Under the pieces are notes generated by a model that was not told the DNA's origin, made no database searches, and saw only the letters and a list, made by a program, of their open reading frames with translations. This document shows, piece by piece, positions 34,871 to 42,155 of a stretch of DNA of 42,155 nt; position 1 is the first letter of the stretch; each line of letters begins with the position of its first letter. Both the position numbers and the translations under genes were made by a program. Source of the DNA: Methylobacterium sp. (GTDB lineage Bacteria; Pseudomonadota; Alphaproteobacteria; Rhizobiales; Beijerinckiaceae); contig NZ_JAQGKL010000081.1 in assembly GCF_028290105.1 (NCBI RefSeq), forward strand, positions 1-42,155, given 5' to 3'.

Positions 34871-35370
34871 TCCGCGCCACCCGCGTCCTGCGCCGCGACG
34901 CGCTCCGGGGCGAGATCGTCGACCGCATCGTCCTCGACCACGGCGACCGGCACCGCCGGCGCATGGCGATGCGGGGTCTCGGAGGGCTGTCCTTCCTGCT
35001 CGACCTGCCCGAGCCGACGATCCTCGACGACGGCGACGCCGTGGTGCTGCAGGATGGACGGCTGATCTGGATCGAGGCCGCGCCGGAGCGGCTCCTGGAG
35101 ATCCGCGCGGCCGACGACCGCGCCCTCAAGCGTCTGATCTGGCATATCGGCAACCGCCACATCCCGGCCGAGATCGGCGCGGACGCGGTCTACATCGCCT
35201 TCGACCATGTGCTCGCCGAGATGGTGCGGGGGCTGGGCGGCAGCGCCGAGCCCGTGGAGCGCCCGTTCCGCCCCGAGGGCGGCGCCTATGCGGGCGAGGC
35301 CGCCGGCCATCACCACGGGCCTCATCACCACGATCATCCACTCCACGATCATCCGCATCCCCATGATTGA
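34867..35370 (+). CDS. ureE: urease nickel metallochaperone UreE
   Basis: A 167-residue UreE. The N-terminal peptide-binding domain (about 1-70, '[19 protein letters not shown]') is followed by the metal-binding domain with '[15 protein letters not shown]' and '[15 protein letters not shown]', including the dimer-interface His in FDHV. The C-terminus is a His-rich tail with 11 His in the last 20 residues, expected to hold extra nickel. It starts at an ATG overlapping DUF29 copy 2, and its last 8 nt overlap ureF. UreE hands Ni2+ to UreG. Confidence 0.93.
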   Translation: MIRATRVLRRDALRGEIVDRIVLDHGDRHRRRMAMRGLGGLSFLLDLPEPTILDDGDAVVLQDGRLIWIEAAPERLLEIRAADDRALKRLIWHIGNRHIPAEIGADAVYIAFDHVLAEMVRGLGGSAEPVERPFRPEGGAYAGEAAGHHHGPHHHDHPLHDHPHPHD

Positions 35371-36037
35371 GGCCCTGCGCCTGATGGCGTGGCTGTCGCC
35401 GGGCTATCCGGTGGGCGCCTATGCCTATTCGCATGGGCTCGAAGGGGCGGTGGAGACGGGCGACGTCACCGACGAGGCCTCGCTCACGCCCTGGCTCGCC
35501 GACGTGCTGGAGCACGGTTCGGGCCGCAACGACCTCATCCTCCTCGCCCACGCCCATGCGGCGGCGCTGGGCGAGGATGCCGCCGCGCTCGCCGACCTCA
35601 ACGACCTCGCCCTGGCCCTGGCCCCATCGCGCGAACTGCACCTGGAGACGAGCCAGCAGGGCCGCAGCTTCCTCGACGCCACCCAGGCGGCCTGGGGCGC
35701 CCCCGGGCTCGAGCGGCTTGCCGCCGCCCTCGAGGGCGCGGTGGCCTACCCGGTCGCGGTCGGCCTCGCCGCGGGGGCGCACCGCATGGCGCTGGCGCCC
35801 GTGCTGGCGGGCTTCGGCCTCGCCTTCCTGCAGAACCTCGTCTCGGCGGCCCTGCGCTGCGCGCCCATTGGCCAGAGCGCGGGCACGCGGATCATCGCGA
35901 CCCTGACGCCCCGGGTGACGGCGCTCGCCGCCACGATTCCCGCCCTCGGCCTCGACGATCTCGGCAGCGCGACCCTGAACCTCGATCTCGGCTCGTTCCG
36001 GCACGAGACCCAGTATTCCCGGATTTTCCGTTCCTGA
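35363..36037 (+). CDS. ureF: urease accessory protein UreF
   Basis: A 224-residue all-helical UreF, which with UreD/UreH and UreG forms the activation complex on apo-urease. It shows '[28 protein letters not shown]', '[19 protein letters not shown]' and the C-terminal '[11 protein letters not shown]', all UreF landmarks. The ATG at 35363 overlaps the ureE stop by 8 nt; an in-frame extension inside ureE is shadow. The next gene, ureG, begins 10 nt after its stop. Confidence 0.93.
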   Translation: MIEALRLMAWLSPGYPVGAYAYSHGLEGAVETGDVTDEASLTPWLADVLEHGSGRNDLILLAHAHAAALGEDAAALADLNDLALALAPSRELHLETSQQGRSFLDATQAAWGAPGLERLAAALEGAVAYPVAVGLAAGAHRMALAPVLAGFGLAFLQNLVSAALRCAPIGQSAGTRIIATLTPRVTALAATIPALGLDDLGSATLNLDLGSFRHETQYSRIFRS

Positions 36038-36047
36038 GGACTGAGCG

Positions 36048-36662
36048 ATGACCTCTCCAAATGGCCCGCTTCGCGTCGGCATCGGCGGCCCCGTGGGCTC
36101 TGGCAAGACCGCCCTGATGGAGCAGCTCTGCAAGCGGTTCCGCGACGTCTACGAGATCTGCGCGATCACCAACGACATCTACACCAAGGAGGATGCCCGC
36201 CTGCTCACGGTGGCGGGCGCCCTGCCCGAGGAGCGGATCATGGGTGTCGAGACCGGTGGCTGCCCGCACACGGCGATCCGCGAGGACGCCTCGATCAACC
36301 TCGCGGCGGTGGCGGAGATGCGCCGGCGCTTTCCGAAGCTCGACCTCATCCTGATCGAATCCGGCGGCGACAACCTCGCGGCGACCTTCTCGCCGGAATT
36401 GGCCGACCTCACCCTCTACGTCATCGATGTGGCGGGCGGCGAGAAGATCCCCCGGAAAGGCGGGCCCGGCATCACCCGCTCGGACCTCCTTATCGTCAAC
36501 AAGACCGACCTCGCGCCGTTGGTCGGAGCCGATCTCGGCATCATGGAATCCGACACGAAGCGCATGCGCGGCACCCGGCCCTACGTGTTCGCGTCGCTGC
36601 GCGACGGCCACGGGGCGGACGCCATCGCGCGATTCGTGGTGGAGGCGGGCGGACTGTCCTGA
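36048..36662 (+). CDS. ureG: urease accessory GTPase UreG
   Basis: A 204-residue SIMIBI-class GTPase that powers nickel insertion. P-loop [10 protein letters not shown] near 15-24, the Ni/Zn-binding Cys-Pro-His ([11 protein letters not shown]), '[19 protein letters not shown]' and the guanine-specificity NKTD are all present. GAGGA lies about 8 nt before the ATG. Last gene of the operon; ureD (ureH) is not here. It is convergent with a membrane-protein gene after 43 nt. Confidence 0.96.
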   Translation: MTSPNGPLRVGIGGPVGSGKTALMEQLCKRFRDVYEICAITNDIYTKEDARLLTVAGALPEERIMGVETGGCPHTAIREDASINLAAVAEMRRRFPKLDLILIESGGDNLAATFSPELADLTLYVIDVAGGEKIPRKGGPGITRSDLLIVNKTDLAPLVGADLGIMESDTKRMRGTRPYVFASLRDGHGADAIARFVVEAGGLS

Positions 36663-36705
36663 CGCCGGTCCGCTCCCGCTGGATCCCGACGCGAGCCGGA
36701 ATCAC

Positions 36706-37188
36706 CTATCTGGGAAGCCGGATCAGCCGCGGTCTCCAGATGCCCAGCACGACGTTGGCTGTGGCGACGACGAGCAGGACCCAGAGCGTGTTGCGCTCCG
36801 GCCCGAGGGTCGCGGCGAGCGTCGCGGGGTCGACGCGGCCCGCCAGCGCCCCGGCGCTCTGCTCCGCCTCCTGCTGCATCGGCCCCTGCACGTAGACCAG
36901 CACGCCTTCGAACATCAGGACCCCGGTGGCGAGCTTCAACCAGGCCCATCCGGCGTTGAGGAAGGCCCGGTTCAGGGTCATCGCCAGGAGGCCGGACACC
37001 AGCATGAGCGCCAGGCTCGGCAGGATGATCCAGGTGGCGACGGCCCCCATGGCCCCGCGGACCGCCGCGTAGCTGGCCAGCGCGCTCGGCGGGGGCGCTA
37101 CGCTCAGCATGACGAGAAGCGCCGCCATCGCGCCCATCAATCCGGCCGCCCCCATCGTGTGGAGGAATTTCATCAGGCGTCGCCGCAT
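36706..37188 (-). CDS. four-helix integral membrane protein (DUF2269-like)
   Basis: A 160-residue inner-membrane protein with four predicted helices at about 8-30, 45-70, 80-103 and 137-155. The pattern 'KFLHTMGAAGLMGAMAALLV', 'AVATWIILPSLALMLVSGLL' and 'NAGWAWLKLATGVLMFEGVL' resembles small DUF2269-type proteins, but I am not certain of the family. The ATG at 37188 is used; ATG 37173 (MKFLHTM) is an alternative. No role in urea or redox metabolism can be deduced; it is about 115 nt downstream of the Moco operon in the same direction. Confidence 0.68.
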   Translation of the reverse strand: MRRRLMKFLHTMGAAGLMGAMAALLVMLSVAPPPSALASYAAVRGAMGAVATWIILPSLALMLVSGLLAMTLNRAFLNAGWAWLKLATGVLMFEGVLVYVQGPMQQEAEQSAGALAGRVDPATLAATLGPERNTLWVLLVVATANVVLGIWRPRLIRLPR

Positions 37189-37304
37189 GCGTCCAGGAAC
37201 CCGCCTTCGTCAGACGCCGGGATCGTAGCCATTCCCGGACGTGCCGTGCATCCGGGCGCTCGCCACGATCACGCGAGCCGGCCGGTCGCGCCCCGCGCCG
37301 AGCC

Positions 37305-38045
37305 TCAGATTCCCGCGTACCAGGGAAACCCGAGTTCGGCGACCATGCTGCCCCGGCCCTTGCCGAGGCCGTCGACCCGCGCCACCGCCTCGATCGCGCT
37401 GACGTATTTCAGGCTCTTGTAGCCGAGCTGGCGCTCCACCCGCAGGCGCACCGGCGCCCCGTGCGCCAGGGGCAGGTCGCCCCCGTTCATGCCGTAGGCG
37501 AGGATCGTCTGGGGATGGAGCGCGTCGAACAGGTCGTAGCTGTCCCACCAGCCGTCGACGCTGCGGATCACGATGAAGCGCGCCTCCGGCTTCAGGCCGA
37601 CCTGCGCGAGCAGATGGGCGAGCGGCACGCCCGTCCAGCCGGCGATGGCCGACCAGCCCTGCTCGCAGGCATGGAGCGTGATCTGGGAGCGCGCCGGCAT
37701 CGCCCGGAGTTCGGCGAGCGAGAAGGCGCCCGGGCGTTCCACCAGCCCGCCGACGGGAAGCCTCCAGTCCGAGAAGCCGAGGGCGCGGGAGCGCCGGTAA
37801 TCGGGATTGTCGGGATCGGTGGTGTTGATGGTCGGGAAGACCGCCGAGATGGATTCCGGCCCGAACTCCCGCACCAGGGGCTGCCGGCGCAGGAGCCAGC
37901 GCTGGACCGCGAAGGTGAGGCCGTTGCTCCAGTCGTAGGGGGTGGCGAGGCGCGACAGGGCCGGCGCATCGCAGCCCCCGAGCAGCCCGGCGCCGACGAG
38001 CGTGCCCGAGCCCGCGAGGAGGCGGCGGCGCGAGAGGTCACGCAT
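37305..38045 (-). CDS. Tat-exported molybdopterin-dependent oxidoreductase (MsrP/sulfite oxidase-like)
   Basis: A 246-residue protein of the sulfite-oxidase fold. It has a Tat signal (SRRRLLAGSGTLVGAG) merging into a lipobox-like LLGGC, so it may be a Tat lipoprotein at Cys25. The Moco-ligand Cys is in 'LHACEQGWSAIAGWTGVPL', followed by 'DALHPQTILAYGMNGGDLP' and 'VRLRVERQLGYKSLKYV', as in YedY/MsrP. It is shorter than MsrP and lacks a sulfite-oxidase dimer domain. Its first 8 nt overlap the upstream cytochrome b gene, which probably supplies electrons. Substrate unknown; methionine sulfoxide-like compounds are a guess. Confidence 0.83.
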   Translation of the reverse strand: MRDLSRRRLLAGSGTLVGAGLLGGCDAPALSRLATPYDWSNGLTFAVQRWLLRRQPLVREFGPESISAVFPTINTTDPDNPDYRRSRALGFSDWRLPVGGLVERPGAFSLAELRAMPARSQITLHACEQGWSAIAGWTGVPLAHLLAQVGLKPEARFIVIRSVDGWWDSYDLFDALHPQTILAYGMNGGDLPLAHGAPVRLRVERQLGYKSLKYVSAIEAVARVDGLGKGRGSMVAELGFPWYAGI

Positions 38046-38763
38046 CGGGGGCCCCCGCGAAAGTCTCTTTGGAGATCTCTGGAGGGACGCGGAAGCGTCC
38101 GGTGATCATCGCGCGCATCAGGTTGCCGGCCCCGCCGACGAAGACCTGCGCCACGTGGACCACGAGGAACAGCACGAGCAGGCAGGCGGCCAGGAAGTGC
38201 AGCGTGCGCGCCGATTGGCGACCGCCGAACAGGCTGAACAGCTCGGGATAGGCCGCCGTGACGCCCGGCGACATGGTGAGCCCGGTGAGCACCATCAGGG
38301 GAAACAGCAGGAGCAGGACGGCGAGATAGGCGAGCTTCTGCAAGGCGTTGTAGCGCAGGGCCTCGCGCCCGCGCGCCGGCCTCAGCCGGGCGTGGTCGGC
38401 GATCTCGCGGGCGAGGTGGCCGGGGGCCAGCTGGTCGGAGGTCGGTACGAGGTCGCGCCGCAGATGGCCGCCGACCAGGGCGGCGACGAGGTAGAGCGCG
38501 CCGTTGAGGACGAGCACCCAGGCCGCCAGGAAGTGCAGGTTTCGGCCCCAGCCCGTCTGTTCGAGATTCACCGGCATGGGGAGCTCGAAGGCGGCCGGCG
38601 CCCCGTTGGCGCCGGTCTCCCCCCAGAACAGGCGCGGCAGGGCGAGCAGGATCGCGACCCCGCTGACGGCGAGCGCCAGGAAGGCGGCCGCGTTGAGCCA
38701 GTGGGTCAGGCGCACCCAGGCGGCGTGCCGGTGGACGACGTCCGGAGGCGGCGCCTGCGTCAC
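38038..38763 (-). CDS. cytochrome b561-like membrane haem protein
   Basis: A 241-residue membrane protein with about four long helices. Haem-ligand candidates are His in 'VRLTHWLNAAAFLALAVSG' (TM1), 'NLHFLAAWVLVLNGALYLVAA' (TM2) and 'TLHFLAACLLVLFLVVHVAQVF' (TM4). This is the pattern of the diheme b561/Ni-Fe hydrogenase-type subunit. The GTG at 38763 overlaps the upstream methyltransferase stop (GTGA); an in-frame extension further up has no membrane character. It likely passes quinol electrons to the exported Moco enzyme encoded next. Confidence 0.85.
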   Translation of the reverse strand: MTQAPPPDVVHRHAAWVRLTHWLNAAAFLALAVSGVAILLALPRLFWGETGANGAPAAFELPMPVNLEQTGWGRNLHFLAAWVLVLNGALYLVAALVGGHLRRDLVPTSDQLAPGHLAREIADHARLRPARGREALRYNALQKLAYLAVLLLLFPLMVLTGLTMSPGVTAAYPELFSLFGGRQSARTLHFLAACLLVLFLVVHVAQVFVGGAGNLMRAMITGRFRVPPEISKETFAGAPDA

Positions 38764-39347
38764 GCGGGTGCCCGCAGCACGTCGAGGCGGTAGCGCTCCG
38801 TGCGGCTCTGCAGGCCGGACTGCAATTGGCCCGCCGTCGCTCCGATCAGCGTCTCCACGGCCTCGTCCGCGCTCAAGGGGAAGTTCGTCTCCCCGAGCCA
38901 ATGCACGAGGACGACCTCGCCGCCGGGCTTCAGTGCCGCGAGGAGATGCGCGGCGAGGCTCGCCAGATCCTCAGGAGTGAAGAAGTACAGGACCTCCGAG
39001 AGCACGACGAGGTCGAATCGGCCGGGCGGCCACTCGCTCGGCACTGCGGCCCGCAGGAAGGCGACGTGCGGGCTGTCGGCGCAGCGTGCCTTGGCGGCAT
39101 CGATGGCGCTCTGGGCGACGTCGAGGGAAAGCAGGCGTCCGCAGCGATCCGCCAGCTGCCGGGTGAGCACGCCGATGGAGCAGCCCACCTCGAGGGCCTC
39201 GGCGTAGGTGGGCCGGCCGAGAGCCGCCAGGGTGGCGGCGTACTTGGCGTGCTCGTAGGGGCTGGCGGTGAAGTCCCAGGGATCGGGGTTGGAGGCGTAG
39301 AGCTCGGTGAAGTAGTCCGGCGGGATCGATTCCGTGGTGCGTGTCAT
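38760..39347 (-). CDS. SAM-dependent methyltransferase (NodS-like)
   Basis: A 195-residue class I methyltransferase. The N-terminus 'YFTELYASNPDPWDFTASPYE' is typical of NodS-like enzymes, motif I is ALEVGCSIGVLT, then 'LLSLDVAQSAIDAAKARC', 'FDLVVLSEVLYFF' and 'LKPGGEVVLVHWLGET'. NodS N-methylates chitooligosaccharides in rhizobia, but related proteins occur widely and no nod genes are here. The ATG at 39347 follows GAGGG. Stop overlaps the cytochrome gene, so it is the first member of a three-gene unit with the cytochrome and Moco protein. Confidence 0.85.
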   Translation of the reverse strand: MTRTTESIPPDYFTELYASNPDPWDFTASPYEHAKYAATLAALGRPTYAEALEVGCSIGVLTRQLADRCGRLLSLDVAQSAIDAAKARCADSPHVAFLRAAVPSEWPPGRFDLVVLSEVLYFFTPEDLASLAAHLLAALKPGGEVVLVHWLGETNFPLSADEAVETLIGATAGQLQSGLQSRTERYRLDVLRAPA

Positions 39348-39409
39348 GGACCCTCACCGTTGATGGACGTGCCCGAAACGACGTGCCGGATTGCAGATTT
39401 GCCGGAGCT

Positions 39410-40576
39410 TCATGGAGTAAGGGCCTCGGCGGGATCGCGCCAGAGCCGGTCGGCGGGGCCCGCATCGGCGAGGACATAGGCGGCCGCGCTGGTCAGGGCC
39501 CGGTCGGGGCCGGGCTGGCGCAGGTAGGTCGCGAGATCGCGCGCCAGCCGCTCCAGGGGATGCGGCGCGAGGAAGCCGGACAGGCCCACCGAACGCTGGG
39601 CTCGCTCCAGCACGTCGAGCCCCGCCCGCTCCACGGCGAGCCGGGTTAGGTTGACGTAGGCGATCACCCGGTTCGGGTCGGCTTCCGGGTCGCTGGCGAG
39701 CGTCGCCGCCTGGGTCACGAACAGGCGGGCGGTCTCGACCGCGATCGCGGCCTCCCCGAGGCGGGCCGCCTGATGCGGGTCGCCGCCCCGCCCGGTCTCC
39801 CGGAGGTGCGTGCGCAGGGCGTCGAACACCGCCTCGATGCCGCCGAGTTGCACGGCGGCGAAGCGCCAGGCCCCGCCCGAGAAGTGCGGCTCGGCGAAAT
39901 AGGCGTCGGGGCCGCCGACGAAGCCGTCCGCGTCCGCCGGCAATCCGGTGAAGTCGAGCACCCCGGAGGTCGAGGCGCGCATGCCCTGCGCGCGCCAGCC
40001 CGAGAGGTCCGCCCGGGTCCCGGCCTCCAGCGCCACCACCAGCATCTGCTGGCGCCCGTCGGGCCGGCGAGCGGTCACGAGGGGGCGCGTGACGGAGCCG
40101 GCCCCGGAGGCGAACGACTTGGCGCCGCTCAGCGTCCAGCCGGCGCCCGCCGCCTCGAGGCTGAGGCCGCCCGCCTGCGGCTGGGTGTTCCAGACCCCGA
40201 ACAGGTGCCCGGCGCGGGCGTCCCGCGCCAGGCGCTCGGCCACGGCCGGTTCGGCGTAGCGAAGGACGAGGGACAGGGCGTTGACGTGGCCCTCGTAGAG
40301 CCGCCCGAGGGCGAGGCTGCCGCGCCCGATCTGCGCCAGGAGATCGGCCAGAACCGGCGCCATTCCGGGTGCGTCGAGGCCGGCGCCGCCGAGTGCCACC
40401 GGCAGCGGCGCCGTGAGCAGCCCGGCCGCGTGGGCGTGCGCCACGTCCTCGGCGGGAAACCCACCCTCCCGGTCGAGGGCGTCGGCGCGCTCCGCCGCGC
40501 GGCGCGAAACGGCGCGCCCGGCGGCCCTGATCCGGGCCGGGCCGGTCTCGATGCGGTCTTGAAAAGCGAAGTTCAT
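39410..40576 (-). CDS. acyl-CoA dehydrogenase-fold flavoprotein
   Basis: A 388-residue flavoprotein of the acyl-CoA dehydrogenase superfamily. Visible parts: an N-terminal helical domain with 'GGFPAEDVAHAHAAGLLTAPLP', a beta domain with 'WTLSGAKSFASGAGSVTRPLV', and a C-terminal helical bundle with 'DPNRVIAYVNLTRLAVERAGLDVLERAQRSVG'. The usual catalytic Glu near the end is not obvious, so the reaction may differ from plain beta-oxidation. The ATG at 40576 (MNFAFQDR) is used; a GTG at 40594 is an alternative. In the same direction and 62 nt before the methyltransferase gene, it may be co-transcribed with it. Confidence 0.8.
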   Translation of the reverse strand: MNFAFQDRIETGPARIRAAGRAVSRRAAERADALDREGGFPAEDVAHAHAAGLLTAPLPVALGGAGLDAPGMAPVLADLLAQIGRGSLALGRLYEGHVNALSLVLRYAEPAVAERLARDARAGHLFGVWNTQPQAGGLSLEAAGAGWTLSGAKSFASGAGSVTRPLVTARRPDGRQQMLVVALEAGTRADLSGWRAQGMRASTSGVLDFTGLPADADGFVGGPDAYFAEPHFSGGAWRFAAVQLGGIEAVFDALRTHLRETGRGGDPHQAARLGEAAIAVETARLFVTQAATLASDPEADPNRVIAYVNLTRLAVERAGLDVLERAQRSVGLSGFLAPHPLERLARDLATYLRQPGPDRALTSAAAYVLADAGPADRLWRDPAEALTP

Positions 40577-40669
40577 CCCGGTGACATGGATCACACATCC
40601 GCGATCACCAGATGCGATCTGCGTCGGAACCGGGGCTTTGCCCGCGTCAAAGGGCGCGGGGCTCGGGCC

Positions 40670-40834
40670 TCAGGCCCGGTTCGCCTCGGAGGGTCCGCTC
40701 CGCCGCTCGGCGCGTCCGGCCCGCAGGTCGCTCACCATGTCGCGGATCATTCCGACCATCGTCAGCACGGAAAAAGCCCCGATGGCGAGGACGAGGGCGG
40801 CCCCCACCAGCATCTTGGCGGTCTCGGTATCCAC
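40670..40834 (-). CDS. small single-span membrane protein, 54 aa
   Basis: A 54-residue peptide read from a GTG at 40834 with AGGA about 10 nt upstream. Residues 7-29 form one strong membrane helix ('MLVGAALVLAIGAFSVLTMVGM'-like, listed here only in outline), followed by an amphipathic, Arg-rich tail (RDMVSDLRAGRAERR). The longer in-frame extension upstream is shadow of the adjacent flavoprotein gene. Function unknown; it sits alone between two flavoprotein genes. Confidence 0.5.
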   Translation of the reverse strand: MDTETAKMLVGAALVLAIGAFSVLTMVGMIRDMVSDLRAGRAERRSGPSEANRA

Positions 40835-41022
40835 GGCGTTGCAGTCCTGAAAACACGTTTCGGCCGCCGCATGAGGCGGCGGAAGAGATGACGATGATCT
40901 TAAGATGCGCCCTCGCCCCCGTCCGGAGGAGTACCGCGCGGCGATACGCTGCCATGCGTCGGGCGGCTCCGGGCGCGTGCCCCTGCACACGCCCGTCGTC
41001 CCGTTGCTTCGCCGCGAAGGCG

Positions 41023-42155
41023 TCAGCTCCAGGCGTGGAAGGGCGGGTTCACCCCGTTGAGGGCGTGGTTGCCGACGATCGCGTATTTCCAGCGCACGGG
41101 GTCGTGGAGCGTGTGGGTGCGGGCGTTGCGCCAATGCCGGTCGAGGTTGTGCTCGGCGAGCGTCGAGCGGGTGCCGGCGAGTTCGAACAGGGTGTTGGTG
41201 GTGGCGAGCGCCACCTCCGTCGTGAGCACCTTCGCTTCGGCCACCGCGAGCTGCGCGGCCGCCACCGTGTCGGCATCGGGTGCGGCGACCGCGGCGTCGA
41301 TGGCCAGACCCGCCCGGTCGAGCAGCGCCTCGGCCGCGTGCAGGCGGATCGTCAGATCGCCGACGATGCGGATGGTGTGGGGATCGTCGGACGCGCGCTC
41401 CAGGCCGCTGTCGATCCAGGGCCGGGACTTGGTGCGCACGAAGTCGATGGTCTCGGCGAGCGCAGCCCGGGCGATGCCCGCATCCACCGCCGCCTGGATG
41501 ATCTGGAAGATCGCCCCGTCGGCGCTCGGATGCGCATAGCCCTTCCAGGCGGGCACCAGATGGGATTTCGGCACCCGCACCCCGTCGATCCGGACGGTGC
41601 CGCTCGCGGTGGTGCGCTGGCCGAAGCTCGACCAGTCGTCGATCACGGTGAGGCCGGGCGCGTCGCGCTCCGCGATGGCGTACCAGGCCCGGCCCTCTCC
41701 ATCGAGGGCCACGATGGGCACGAGGTGGGCGAGCAGCGCCCCCGTGGCGTAGAACTTGGTGCCCTGGACCACGACGTGGTCGCCGTCCTCGACGAAGCCG
41801 GTCTTGAACTCGGCCGCGCGCGGTGTGCCGATCTCCGAGAAGGCATTGCCGAAGCGGGTGCCGGCGAGCACGAGGCCGAACAGCAGCGCCTTCTGGGCCT
41901 CGTCCGAGACGGTGTCGATGGAGGCCACGATGCCGAGATGGTTCTGGGCGATCTGGCCGATGGAGGGGTCGGCCGCCGAGATGATGGCGATCACCTGCGC
42001 CAGGGTCCTGTAGGACACCCCCGGCCCGCCGTGTGCCCGGGGCACGTTGATCGACCACAGGCCGCTCTGCGAGAACGCGTCGAGTTCAGGCAGCGGCCGG
42101 CGCCCGGTGCGGTCGCGCTCGGACGCCCCGACCCGGAACTCCGCCGCGAGGCGCG
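41023..42155 (-). CDS. sfnB: SfnB-family flavin oxidoreductase, 5'-truncated by window edge
   Basis: At least 377 residues of an acyl-CoA dehydrogenase-fold protein lie in the window, and the frame runs off the right edge, so the N-terminus is missing. The visible part begins 'AAEFRVGASERDRTGRRPLPE' and has 'GVSYRTLAQVIAIISAADPSIGQIAQNH', 'GTKFYATGALLAHLVPIVA', 'IDDWSSFGQRTTASGTV' and the C-terminal 'HTLHDPVRWKYAIVGNHALNG', which match SfnB-type proteins linked to dimethylsulfone/sulfur acquisition and DszC-like monooxygenases. It uses reduced flavin in known relatives. The reaction here is not certain. Any starts seen near 42045 are internal. Confidence 0.85.
   Translation of the reverse strand, partial: RLAAEFRVGASERDRTGRRPLPELDAFSQSGLWSINVPRAHGGPGVSYRTLAQVIAIISAADPSIGQIAQNHLGIVASIDTVSDEAQKALLFGLVLAGTRFGNAFSEIGTPRAAEFKTGFVEDGDHVVVQGTKFYATGALLAHLVPIVALDGEGRAWYAIAERDAPGLTVIDDWSSFGQRTTASGTVRIDGVRVPKSHLVPAWKGYAHPSADGAIFQIIQAAVDAGIARAALAETIDFVRTKSRPWIDSGLERASDDPHTIRIVGDLTIRLHAAEALLDRAGLAIDAAVAAPDADTVAAAQLAVAEAKVLTTEVALATTNTLFELAGTRSTLAEHNLDRHWRNARTHTLHDPVRWKYAIVGNHALNGVNPPFHAWS

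Noticed and set aside
32616..35162. Minus-strand open frame of about 848 codons opposite ureC and the DUF29 genes
   Set aside because: Antisense shadow of the urease operon, which has complete catalytic motifs.

Overview
The window is about 42 kb of very GC-rich, densely packed bacterial DNA with many GTG/TTG starts and 1-17 nt gene overlaps. Gene content and style (fused urease gamma/beta subunit, DUF29 proteins, NodS-like methyltransferase, BMP-type purine transporter, large GGDEF-EAL protein) suggest an alphaproteobacterium of the Hyphomicrobiales, most likely Methylobacterium or a close relative. The genus is an inference from overall style; no marker gene was available to prove it. I see no rRNA, tRNA, CRISPR array, insertion sequence, prophage or plasmid replication gene.

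Most of the window (about 0.9-36.7 kb) is a nitrogen-scavenging island for purines, pyrimidines and urea. Left part: a three-gene minus-strand unit hpxX-hpxY-hpxZ (AtzG/AtzE/AtzH-like amidase module) preceded by an isochorismatase-family amidohydrolase. Reading the other way are a Tsx-like outer-membrane channel, an 8-oxoguanine deaminase, a BMP-family ABC importer (ATPase, two permeases, binding protein) and xanthine dehydrogenase xdhABC. Centre: two small exported proteins, a fused OHCU decarboxylase/HIU hydrolase, a hypothetical protein, a GAF-PAS-GGDEF-EAL c-di-GMP protein, a secreted alpha/beta hydrolase, an NCS2 purine permease and urate hydroxylase. Right part: a minus-strand series puuE (allantoinase), rutR, rutABCDF (uracil degradation), divergent from a urease operon ureAB-ureC-DUF29-DUF29-ureE-ureF-ureG.

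Together these give: uptake of purines; hypoxanthine/xanthine to urate (XDH) and 8-oxoguanine to urate (deaminase); urate to HIU, OHCU and allantoin; allantoin to allantoate (PuuE); uracil ring opening (Rut); and urea hydrolysis. Steps not encoded here are allantoate to urea/glyoxylate, urease accessory UreD, RutE and RutG.

The right end (36.7-42.2 kb) is a different neighbourhood on the minus strand: a four-helix membrane protein, an operon of NodS-like methyltransferase, cytochrome b561-like protein and Tat-exported molybdopterin oxidoreductase, two acyl-CoA-dehydrogenase-fold flavoproteins (one SfnB-like and cut by the window edge) and a 54-residue membrane peptide. The left edge holds the first 19 codons of a probable rfbC and an AT-richer stretch.

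The least expected signals are a family of three tiny exported proteins sharing AP[AG]G-x5-APGG-x2-G-[RQ]-A right after the signal peptide (one with a TTG start), a perfect 16-bp palindrome with an extra half-copy in the puuE/ureAB divergent promoter, a RutR-type operator before rutA, and a tandem DUF29 pair translationally coupled into the urease operon.
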